From contig NC_066850.1 of the NCBI RefSeq assembly GCF_001640805.2, forward strand, positions 14,450,157 through 14,514,156: a DNA stretch of 64,000 nucleotides, read 5' to 3'. Shown in pieces: positions 12,700 to 23,015 of this stretch. Under the pieces are notes generated by a model. That model did not search any database, had not been told where the DNA came from, and saw only the letters and a list, made by a program, of their open reading frames with translations. Each line of letters opens with the position of its first letter. Position 1 is the stretch's first letter. The position numbers and the translations under genes are program-made. The DNA comes from Lates calcarifer (taxonomy: Eukaryota > Chordata > Actinopteri > Centropomidae).

Positions 12700-13547
12700 G
12701 TTGACAGAGGTTCACAAATACTTTCATTTTTATTTATTGTTTATCAGCAGGATGTTGGAGCCTCCTGCACATACATATACCATCCAAAGGCTGTTGCTTA
12801 CACTCACAGGCTGATTAACACATTAAATACAGTGCACTCTAATTACCAGATATCATCTGCAGAGTCAAAATAAAATATATATCTTCATATTAAAAGTGCC
12901 GACGTGGTGCATGCTCCTTTTTACTCCAACACCAAAAACCCAATCATGAGTTAAAATATCATTTCCAAGCAAAAAATACATAAAATAATTTTAAATTGAT
13001 GACAAAACTGTCAACAAACTTGATAAACAAATACAACTTGTAAAGACTCAACTTTGGTTGATTATTTAATGTATGTGTGACGGGCAGACAGCACCAAACT
13101 GAAATTTCATCAAAGGGTTCGTGCAGTTTCTGTTTTGATGTTCCAGATCTGTTTTACCTTGAGGATTTTCATCTTCAGCTTGTTTTCATTCATTACAGCA
13201 ACAAACAGACCATGTGCCAGTCAGCGTGGACCCAAAACCTACAAGAGGATGTGTCCTATGATATTATTCCTACACTATTCTAAATGTGTTTACAAGAAAT
13301 AGATGACAAATTCTTCTCAGACTAATTTCCATCATCATCATCCTGTACAGCTTTGAAGTCAATCTTCTTAAATTCTGACAAGAGCAAAGTGTTACCATCC
13401 TACAGTGAATATTCCTGATCTTGTAGTGGATCTGTGGAGTGCCGTCACAGGGATCAGAGGAAGAGGATACAGGTCAAAGCAGAGGAAGACTCAGATTAAG
13501 GTGCTAATGTTGCTGCTGTTGTCGTAGATACTTATAATGACGGAGGT
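12700..13547 (-). terminator. optn: OPTN 3' UTR with overlapping poly(A) signals
   Basis: About 0.8 kb of AT-rich sequence follows the OPTN stop codon on the reverse strand. Two overlapping AATAAA signals (tttatttatt on +) sit at 12729-12738 and probably define the transcript end. An additional (atc)4 run lies at 13330-13342. The gap from here to the MCM10 promoter is about 1.1 kb, so the two genes are transcribed in tandem as separate units. Confidence 0.6.
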
Positions 13548-16500
13548 CTAGTTGATGCAGTCCATGATGTGGATCTGCAGGGAGTCCAGATCTGGCAGGA
13601 TCTCATTGCACTTGGGACAGGCATGTTCGGGAATGTTTCCCTGATGCTGCCAGTCAGAACCTGAGAGTCAGAGACAGATGTTTCAGTCACACAGAACTGA
13701 CCTATTCAACTAGCACTTGCTGTCAGACTTGGTTGGATATCACGATATATGATGTGACTTGTACACAGTCTGGGAGGTATGTCTGCCTTTAAGGCTACGC
13801 TCAGGGAAAAAAAGAACAGCACCTGTACCTCTTCCAACCAGAGTTGCTCCGGCTCCATGTGGATTTCCTCCCAGCGACACATGTCTCCTCTGCATCTCGT
13901 TCAGTGACTGCCTGCAGAGAAGAATGAAGAAAACGGCTGCACTGAACTGGAGCCACACTAATAAATGGTTCAGTGATAGAGGGCTTTAATTCTCCTATTT
14001 GATTCCATACCGGCCCAGAGAGTCCATCTCCTCCTGCAGCTGGGTATTCTGCTTCTTCACATACTCCAGCTGAGCAGCCAGGCGCTCCTTCTCCTCATGG
14101 AGTTTCTCCCTCGCTGCCCGCTCAGCGTAGAAGTCTGAGGAGTAGACCTCCGCCTGCAGAGAGAGCACGATGACCACCGAGATACGTTAACTTCCAACAC
14201 TCTGGGTCCAGTGCTTGTGGGGTAAAATGTAATAAAATGCAAAAATCAACACACACATCACATCAAAACATTTGTATACCCACTGACCTGAGCCTGGAAA
14301 ACAGATATGGTCTCCAGCTCCTTCTCCTTCTGGAAGATCTCCTGCTTCATGTCATCAATCTTGCTCTGTTTTACAGCCAGGGCTTCCTCAGCAGTGGTCA
14401 GCCGCACCTGCAGCTCGTCCAACATGTCCTTGTGCACCATCAGAGACTGCAGGGCCAGAGGGCAAAGGTCAAATATGAACAGGCATGTTTGAAATTATTT
14501 AAACCATGGGTTGTGCCAGAGGCAGGCTTATGGGGCTTGATCTGAATCACGCATGGCATTCAGCAATTTACCTTTCTCTTCTTCTCCTCCTCTTTGAGCT
14601 CATTGTAGTCTTCAAACAATTTGGTATAGGCATCCTTCAGCTGGGCCAGGGTGTTTCTATGAGGGAGGGAGGGAGTTACCAGTGATTGAGTGTGTTTCCA
14701 AATATAGGCTAATGACTGCTAGGAAAAAGACTCCTGCTGGCTTGGGGAAAAATGGGGGTTTCCAGTACAAACTGGGGTCATATGTTGCCAGCACTACATG
14801 TCAAGCTGTTGCAATATTTACAGTGAGTCAATGCTGCCATTTTCCAGAGAGCAAACAAACTAACACACAGCCTGCAAACGTCTGTGTTTATTGTATTTTG
14901 GCGTGCCCTCTGACCTCTCCTCCCCAGCCTTCTTCTGCTCCATCTGGCTCTGGGCCTGCATGCTGTCCAGCTGCAGTTTCAGCCGGTCGTTCTCCGACTG
15001 AACGGCCTGTTTCTCCACCAGCTGAGCTTTCAGAGTCACCACGTCCTGCTCCACCTCCCGGCATCTACACAGAAAAAACAAAACAAAAAAAACCATTAAC
15101 ACATCAGACATCAGATATAAAAGTGGAAACATTTGCATACAGGTTGCTATGTATTATTTTTGTTTTTTTATCCCTGATCATACCTCATATCATAAGTGGA
15201 CAGCTCTGAGTACAGGTGTGGATACACCAACGGATGATCCAATTGTTCAGATTACATTTAAAGGTGGTCTGGGCCACATATGGTCACAAGCAGCATTTAT
15301 GCAGATGTATCCAAGGCTACATTATAAGACCCCCTACTCAACTCAAGTCCTCTACATCACTGGAAGTACATACTTATTAAATCATACTCATTCAATTGGT
15401 TCTCAAATCACATAATCTGACTTTGTCCGCTGTATTTGAACATATCAAAAAGCCAATGGAGATACATTTAGAGTGTGTCAAACATCTGGGGGGATTTGGT
15501 TTGCCTGGAACACGGCAAGGAAGAGACCAAGTCTGTTTGTCTGCGTATAAAGCAGGGAGGTGAGATCTGATCACAAGAGGTCGCTCGAGACGCGTGAGAA
15601 GACGTGTTCTAATGTCAAGTGTGAGAGGTGACGTAGCTGTCCACTTGTGATCAGATCATGCATGCATGTAAACGACAGGTATGAACAGGGTGTATGTGTA
15701 TGTGTGTCACTGTGTGAGCCTAACCTGTCCTGCAGGTTCTTCTTCATGCTTTCTGCTTCGTCCAGCTTGCTCTGGGCCTGCTGCAGCTCTTTGAACAGTG
15801 TCATCATCTGAGACTTGAGATTTTCCACCTCAGATGCTGCCTGAATATTTGCATAAAGACACGCAAACATTACACAGAGGGAGGGAAACAGATACAGCAC
15901 ACAAGGCTTCTTTCTCTTGTAAATTGTTGGTTAGGATCAACAACAAAAACAGCAACTCACACAAACCTACTTCTATAAGGATTTAAGATGCATTCGTTAT
16001 CACTTTAAATACCACTACTGTTCCAGAGTAAAAAGTACCTTCTCCTCCTCAGAATCCTCCTTGGTCTCTGGCTCGGTCGTCTGTGTTGATTTCTCTACAT
16101 CACTCTTCCTCTCCTCCAGCTCCCTAATCCTGTTGGATAAAAGACACATTTCAAGGTGAGGTGAGAAAAATAAAATCATGAGATACTTATAGAACTCACT
16201 GCAGTTAAAACAAACAAACAAAAATTAACTAAGTGGGATTACTGCAAAAAACAGAAACATGGTCGTGGTGAACTGTTCCTTTAAGTGGTAGTTCGTCTAC
16301 CTGGCAGCAGAAACCCGAAGCTCCTCCTGCAGCCGATCGGCTCGCTGAGTCTCGTTCCTCAGCGACTGCAGCAACTGGCTCACCGTCAACTCCTCGCTGT
16401 CCAACCGGGACGCTGTCATGCTGCGCTCTGTGCCATGCATGTCGTTCACACCACTGACGCCTCCATCCTGAGCAAAAAACATCCAGTTAGATGCTAAATT

Positions 16501-17772
16501 TTAGTGCTAATCTGAGGGAAACACTAATTACATATGAGTGTGATTCTAATTTCTTGTTTGTGTGTTTGCACCTCACCGAGACCTTGATGATCTCGATAAA
16601 GGAGTCATCCCGAGAGTCCTGCTCCGCCTTCAGCTGCAGCTCAGAGTTCATGGCCACCAGGTCGTTCTTTTCTGCCTGCAGGCGAGCGACCTGGGCACGG
16701 AGGGCTTCCACCTCTGTGCTCTGATTGGATGATTGAGTAGCTTTGGTTGTAATTTGGTTGTAACGCATTTTGACAGAAGGTTAAATGTAATGCAGTTTTA
16801 GGGTGCTACACGTAAGTTTTTGCTATCGTTACATAGCCAACGTTAGCATTAACAGCTGTTTAGAAGAAATGTTGTGAGTTCAGCATCAAACTTCATTCCT
16901 TTACGCAAGAGCTGTCTCCAGCAGTGGACAGCAATGTAGTGATAGCAAAAACTTACATATAGAACCTTTAATGTACAATGAGAGTCTCATTAGGAAATAC
17001 ATAACACAGAAAATATGATTTAAAAAATTATTAACCTATGCATACAATACTGGTCCTCAGCTGCTTTGATCCACCCTCACCTGCCATCCTCCTGGAGCTC
17101 CTCCTGCCCTCCCCGCCTCCTCCAGTTTCTTATTCAGCTCCTGGTTTTGGTGGGTCAGCGCCTCCATGCGGCCACGAGCCTCTGCCAGCCTGCTCTCCAG
17201 GAAGTCCCGCTCCTCCCGCTGCTTCTCCCGCCATGCAGTCAGACCCTCGAATCGCTCCTTCATCGTCAGATTGGTCTGACGCAGCGCCTCTGAGCAAGGG
17301 ACACATAGAGAATTTGAATAAATACACTTTGTGTTAGAAAAGTCATTTGAATTATGTCCTTCTGAAGCTATTGCACGTTCTGGGCCCTCTGCATTTGAAT
17401 CCCCATACAGTGCCCCAGCTGGTTTGTAACACTACAGTGCTGCAACTCCACTCTAACTTGAGCCATCAAGAACTCACAATCCACTGACCTTTGACCCAAG
17501 ACAGCATGACCAGTCCTGATAAGTGTGTGAGGGAGGACTGGGACAGAGCTCTATGCTGCTGAACGCTGCAGCAACAACAAACTAAAATCCTACCTCTTCG
17601 ATCCTGTCTCCTCAGCCCTGAACTCCTCTGACCACACAAAACTGCTCTCACCTTTCAGGTCTCGGTTCTCCTGGATGAGGATGTTCATCTGCTGCAGGGT
17701 TTCCTCCAGCGTACCAGACTGACTGGGAGAGCGAGAGATGTCGCCGTTCATCATGGGGCCTCCAGACGCCAT
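13548..17772 (-). CDS. optn: Optineurin, autophagy receptor and ubiquitin-binding adaptor, complete, 12 coding exons, 526 aa
   Basis: OPTN links ubiquitin-coated cargo (bacteria, damaged mitochondria) to LC3/GABARAP, recruits TBK1, and restrains NF-kB. Exons, 5' to 3': 17652-17772, 17081-17289, 16577-16720, 16301-16467, 16039-16129, 15725-15840, 14915-15064, 14572-14656, 14288-14446, 14011-14153, 13829-13911, 13548-13660. All are GT/AG and the frame is open throughout (1581 nt). Order: N-terminal coiled coil for TBK1 (about 20-110), LIR S150-F-I-E-I154 preceded by acidic DD, long coiled coils (about 240-410), UBAN motif with D421-F-Y-A-E425-R and [14 protein letters not shown], and a C-terminal C2HC zinc finger (C504, C507, H520, C524). 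D421 and E425 correspond to human D474 and E478, needed for ubiquitin binding. Length fits fish OPTN; human is 577 aa. Start: the first ATG in the exon, giving [13 protein letters not shown]. Confidence 0.95.
14011..14153 (-). CDS. optn: OPTN exon 11: UBAN ubiquitin-binding motif
   Basis: The exon encodes [20 protein letters not shown] and [14 protein letters not shown]. This is the UBAN signature shared by OPTN, NEMO and ABIN proteins, which bind linear and K63 ubiquitin chains through a parallel coiled coil. The Asp and Glu whose loss in human is linked to ALS (D474, E478) are kept. No substitution here suggests loss of function. Confidence 0.94.
16797..16971. mobile_element. Short copy of the TTAAAGG-family TIR element, in OPTN intron
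   Basis: The left end (GGGTGCTACACGTAAGTTTT, then tgctatcgttacatagccaacg) and right end (gatagcaaaaacttacatatagaacctttaa) are inverted copies of each other. At 175 bases this is the most compact copy in the window. Internal text includes gttgtgagttcagcatcaaac, shared with the other copies. The left TTAA is degraded to TTTA. Confidence 0.72.
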
Positions 17773-18280
17773 GACGCTAAGAGGAAGAAACAATAGGACA
17801 GAGAATTTTGATCTTGCTGGTACTTTGAATACTGATATAACAATGACACATAAAGGCAGAAATGTAAACAGAACTGACATCTCACACAACTTCATCTTCT
17901 CTACAACTTCAGTCCCATGTTTGTTCGCATTACACATAATTGGTGTATTTCTCTCTATATACTCGACTCATTATATACTGGACTTGCTGATTTGTGTGGA
18001 GACTGTGGGATTGACTTTAAACACACTGACATGTAATCTAGGAATAATATGGACCAACTGACTCCAAACCTCATTTTGTTCATCTAACTTTCATTTGATA
18101 TGCTTACATGGCAGAGTTTAGTAAAGCATAGCATAACAAAAGGGTATTTAAACTACTATTTGCTACTTCTAAGCTATTAATAGCCATACAAACATACAAA
18201 CACAGCTCTGTTGAAATCACCAAGTGACTCAGTGATTCAGCATGCAGCAGCAGAAAAAGACGGAATTATCTCATCAGCAG

Positions 18281-18290
18281 GTCACGTGAC
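18281..18290. promoter_or_regulatory. optn: CLEAR/E-box palindrome in OPTN intron 1
   Basis: The sequence is GTCACGTGAC, identical to the 10-bp CLEAR element bound by TFEB/MITF-family factors that switch on lysosome and autophagy genes. It lies 450 bases inside intron 1, downstream of the OPTN first exon. The match is exact; function is inferred from OPTN's role in autophagy. Confidence 0.45.
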
Positions 18291-18740
18291 GATTCAATTT
18301 TATTAAAATAATAGAGAGCAGTGTGCTACACACACTGCCGTCTACTTCTGCTCTCACACAATGACTTGCTGAATAACCATGTCCAAAAAAATAACATAAT
18401 AATTATTTTAGAGGCATATTACGGACGATAGAAAGGTGAAACTGTAACTCGCTATAGAATCACTACAGTGTTTATCAATGGGATAAAAGCCACTCTGAAA
18501 TCGTCGTGTAATAGCTACTATAGACTCGCTGTCTCTCATTAAAAAAATTTATGGAAATATGAATTTTAGGTTTCTGTTTCTATAATTTTACTTTCGCTTT
18601 CCTCAGGTGGGCCTATCCAGTGAACGACTCATGGTAAACATTGAAAAGTTACCAGTAACTTACACAGCACGAGGGCGGTTTAACCCAAACCAAACTGCGT
18701 CACATCAAACGTTAAACAAGTTTAAAGGTTTTAACTCACC

Positions 18741-18890
18741 TGCTGTCAACTCCGGAGCTAAACACAGTCGGGGCGTTCACTCCAAAAAAGACATAGAAAC
18801 ACTCGGACAGGTAGCAAAGTACAACCTTGTACTGCTGCTTCTGGTTTGTAGCAACGTCAAGTCACGAACAGCAACAGAGCATTTCCGGTC
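18741..18890 (-). promoter_or_regulatory. optn: OPTN untranslated first exon and core promoter region
   Basis: On the reverse strand a good donor (GACAGCAG|GTGAGT) at 18741/18739 can join the ATG exon's acceptor at 17777 (CCTCTTAG), giving a non-coding first exon. At 18880-18889 the reverse strand reads ACCGGAAATG, an ETS-family core common in housekeeping promoters. No TATA box is evident. The transcription start is placed only roughly, near 18850-18880. Confidence 0.5.
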
Positions 18891-19299
18891 GATGAAAGAA
18901 TTAAAGATTAAAGAATAAAAGCACATTTTGACAAAAAAAAAAAAATACAATAATTCTGAATAGCCGTTTGCAACAATTTCTATTATCTTCTTAAAAGGAA
19001 AAAAGAAAAAAGCCCGAATGTATATGACCAAGGTTGTTATATTTACTATGACTTAAAAACACATTTTAAAGATTTGCTTGGTAATTTTGGCTTGTAAGGT
19101 ATTCTTTATTATTCAAATAATGACAATACTCGACTGCATTTGGCCATCAAGATGCCATAATCACAATGGATACTACGTCATGTGATTTTAAATAATGTTA
19201 CATTCTATAAACCATTGCCGAGACCTCTAATAATTTACTGTAATGCATTATGTTGAAGCTTTTCAGCCATCTTATCCAAGCCGCCTATACTGAGCTTTT

Positions 19300-19640
19300 A
19301 TTCTAAAGGCTCACTTGCCTAACTTCCTGTCCAAACTGGCCTTATTGTCGCTAGTCCGACGCAGCCCAGGATTTTAGAGGTTTTCATTTCCTCGAAGTGA
19401 CGTTGCAAAGCAGTAACAGATTTGAGTGTAAAACGCAGCTGCGTATGAACAGAGCCGCCGCGTGCGCAGGTCCATCCGTATGTTTTACACACCAGTGAAA
19501 ACCTGGCAGCAGAGGGCGGAGCCAGCTGTCAGCTGTCTGCGGGAATTCCCTTCAACAGTCACCTTGCACTTTGAGAAGGGAAAGGAAAACAGGAGATTCC
19601 CTGAACCCACCCATGCAATTAAATCTTCAGAACTTTAAGG
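19300..19640. promoter_or_regulatory. CpG-rich block between OPTN and CCDC3 with palindromic kB site
   Basis: This region has visibly more CpG and G+C than its flanks (ccgccgcgtgcgcagg, gcagagggcggagcc). It contains GGGAATTCCC at 19541-19550, a perfect palindromic NF-kB site. It lies in the divergent interval, about 0.7 kb upstream of OPTN and 1.8 kb upstream of the CCDC3 ATG, so it could serve either gene. No coding exon was recognised. Confidence 0.4.
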
Positions 19641-19883
19641 AAAAAAGAGGGAAAAAAAGAGGGAAGTAAGAAAATACGATGATATATTTAATCCTGATGG
19701 ATCTCAGTTGGATGGATATCAGTTAATATTGTTGTACAAGAACACACCTGCTAGACTATAATGGATAACATTAGGTCTAGTCTTTACTTTCGTCTTCATT
19801 CATTTTCATGTGTATTTTTAATGGAAATAAAATAAAATACTACAGCAGCTATTCAATTCTGATAATCTGTTATATAAAAGGAA

Positions 19884-19947
<64 letters not shown>
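19884..19947. repeat. (AT)n microsatellite, about 32 units with one phase slip
   Basis: Uninterrupted AT repeats apart from one extra A near 19911. It lies in the OPTN-CCDC3 divergent interval, which otherwise holds no gene. Confidence 0.92.
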
Positions 19948-19952
<5 letters not shown>

Positions 19953-20199
19953 CTGTTCACACCTTTTCCCACTAGATGGCAGTATTGCCCAAGCAATTAC
20001 ATAGTGTATTTTAAAAGTCGACGGATTAGCCGAAATTACTGTAGTTAGTTGACATTTTGTACAAAACTGCATACGATACATTTACAGGAGTAATAGTGGA
20101 GAGACTGAATTCAATCAAAGTCATTGCTTGTGTTCCTCTGTGGGCTACTCTTTGTCAATAAGTGAAATAAATATGAGACATATTAATAACATGACACCT

Positions 20200-20540
20200 G
20201 CTCACAGTCTCCTGGGATCCCAAGTAAATCCTGGGACCCTCCTCAGAATTTATAATCTCCTCAGACACCACAGGAACAGGTCCCAAGGATCCCTCACCAG
20301 AATGCCTAAAAATAAAATAAAATAAAATAAAACTTAAAAACTTAATTCTACTAGAACCAACAGCAGCCTGTTAAGGTCCCTCCATTACCTCATGAATGCC
20401 TGTCAAGGACCTTAGGTATGCCTTGCTCAAGAATCCCTGAAACCTACTCGAGACCATGTCAAAGACCTCAAGAGCTCACACAGTACCCACTAGAGCAACC
20501 TGAACCTCACTGGAAAGCTTGAACGAGGCCCCAATTTTTT
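20200..20540. repeat. Degenerate CCT/CAAGGA-type repeats with a (TAAAA)n run
   Basis: Variants of cctgggacccctc, caaggatccctcac, caaggacctta and caagaatccctg recur at irregular spacing. They are interrupted by a TAAAA pentanucleotide run at 20308-20332. It resembles a decayed minisatellite; no coding potential was seen. Confidence 0.4.
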
Positions 20541-21338
20541 TGGAAATTGGAAAACCAATTCTAGACAGTCCAGATCCTGCTCAAAGACTCCTTCTGAATA
20601 TGTTCTCACAGATACCACCAGATACCACTTTTCTACTTCACTGAGGGACTGATTGATTTTTTCCCCTTTCCAAATCCCTGGGATGCTTTCAAATGCCACA
20701 TGGGAAAATTTCATTAAGAAATCTTTCAATAATTACATAAAACCCCAGTGTCTTTGTTGTTTGTCCTACAATCTTAGGAAAATTACCTGGTTCAACAAGT
20801 TCAAAATTAAGTCCAACTATCCGACAAAACAGCACTTGGACGCATCAAATACCCCATATGGAAATCTCAAATGTCAGAGCGTCACATCAGTCCCTGAACG
20901 CAGCACCGGTGCGCTCTGGAGAGGCTCCTCGCCCCCATAGCAGACAGATGAGAGGGAAACACTGGTGACACAGCAACAGGTTGGAGTTATTGGACTTTGT
21001 GGACACTGCTCTCTTTATTTTACTCTCTTTTATAGTGAAGAGTTCTGAGTCTCGGCAACATTAGTGGTGTGGGGGAATGTAGTGTGAAAAGTTATTTGTC
21101 ATTTCTTTTGTATTTTGGTCAAGTAGAGCATCCTTACGCGTTCAGGTGGCCATCCAAGAGTTAAGGTTTTTATAAATGCAACTTTTGAAACCCTGTCATA
21201 ATCAGCTTGGATGTAAAGAAATCTCTGACCATCTGCATAAAACAATCATTTGTCACCAAAAAGTGGACCAAACTTTTTTTTCCAGTGAAGCATCACGACA
21301 GGTTTAAGTGCCATTAGGGACTTCTTTGGCTCTTCGGG

Positions 21339-22848
21339 ATGTTTTCCACTACTCTCTTCCTCGCGCTCTGCTTTTTTGCGCATCTGGACACTTTTACGCA
21401 CGGGTGCCAGCTCCCCTCCGAGTGGCGGCCGCTGAGCGAGGGTTGCCGGGCGGAGCTGGCGGAGATCATCGTGTACGCCCGGGTCCTGGCGCTCCACCGA
21501 GAGCCCCTGGGCGGCGGGGCGGGGAACCTGTACAACTCGCTGCCCTTCGGGTTCGGGTACGGGTACGAGGGCGCGGAGGAAGGGCTACTGTACTCGGCAG
21601 AGGTGGAGCTGCTGTGCGACCAGGCCTGGGGCAGCATGCTGGAGGTACCCTCCGGATCTAGGCTCAACCTGACCGGGCTAGGGTACCTGTCCTGCCAGTC
21701 CCACACTGTGATGGAGAACTACTCCTACTTCTTCTTCCTCAGGTGAGGTGCACCACCTGGACACATTACTCCACAAAGTTCCAACAGATATTTAGACTCT
21801 ACTGGTTCAGACTGTACTTACAACAGTCTACAAGTCAGTGTTATTGTTGACACACAAACTAAACTGCATCCCATAAACTCTTTTTTGCCAGACAGAGGTG
21901 CACTTTACAGCTTTAAACACTAATAACTTTCCAGTCTTTTCTCTATTTGTCTTGAAGCAAACATTACAGAGGCTACATCAGTATTTCCATTAGTGACACT
22001 TTAAATGTTGTACTTTTCCTGCCTTACACACTTACACTACACATCTGACAGCTGTAGTTGCTAGTTATCTTGCAAAGGAAAATTTTAGCTGCTAAACAAC
22101 ACAGGTTCATTAAACATGAGCCGTTAAATGCCTCCTCACTGCTCCTCCTGTTCATGTCACCTGCAGGATGGATGAGAACTACAACATCCTCCCCCACGGC
22201 GTCAACTTCCAGGACGCCATCTTCCCCGACACATCCGAGAACAGGCGTATATTCTCCAGCCTCTTCCAGTTCTCCAACTGCACCCAAGGGAGCCAGCCGT
22301 TCCACACCTTCAGCCCCGAGTGGGACACCCAGGAAGACAGCAGGGTAGGGCGTCACATTGTTTGTCTGTTAACATGTCAGAAATGAAACAGAAGAATTGT
22401 TCTGAAACTAAACTGCCATGTAGCATGAGTGGATAGCTGGTTGTCATGGTAATGCTTGCTGCCTCCTCGAAAACAAAAATGACTTTAACAGGTTGACCTG
22501 ACTCCCATCTCCCTTTGCAACCTCTTTACTTTCTAAGAATATGATTAAAATGCCTCTGTCTTAAAGTGCAGTCAGCTTTTTTGGTGTCTGCATAAGTTGT
22601 AAACAAGCCAGACACCATCTTGTTACCATGACGATAACAGATTAATGGTCCACGAACAGCGGGGTGCAGGGAACTGTAAGTGAGGGGGGGCTAAGAACTA
22701 TTGTTAGGGTGTTGTGGTTTGTTTGTAATGTTCTTGCTTTCAGGACCTGGATCTGCTGAAATGCGAGATTAGTGTGTGTTGGAAGAAAAGTGAGACAGCA
22801 GAGTGAGGTCTTGGTTTGTGTGTTTGCCTGAGTGTGTGTTTGTCTGTT

Positions 22849-22886
<38 letters not shown>

Positions 22887-22982
22887 GACACCTAATCCTT
22901 AGTCAATTTGTGACTCTGCTGACAGGAATGTGGTGAGGATCACTAGAATCACAGTTTAACTACCCTCTGGCACAGTGCAGAG

Positions 22983-23015
<33 letters not shown>

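Noticed and set aside
21308..21706. Long frames on both strands over CCDC3 exon 1
   Set aside because: The exon is very G+C-rich, so stop codons are rare in all frames; only the 21339 frame has the signal peptide and CQLPSEW match.
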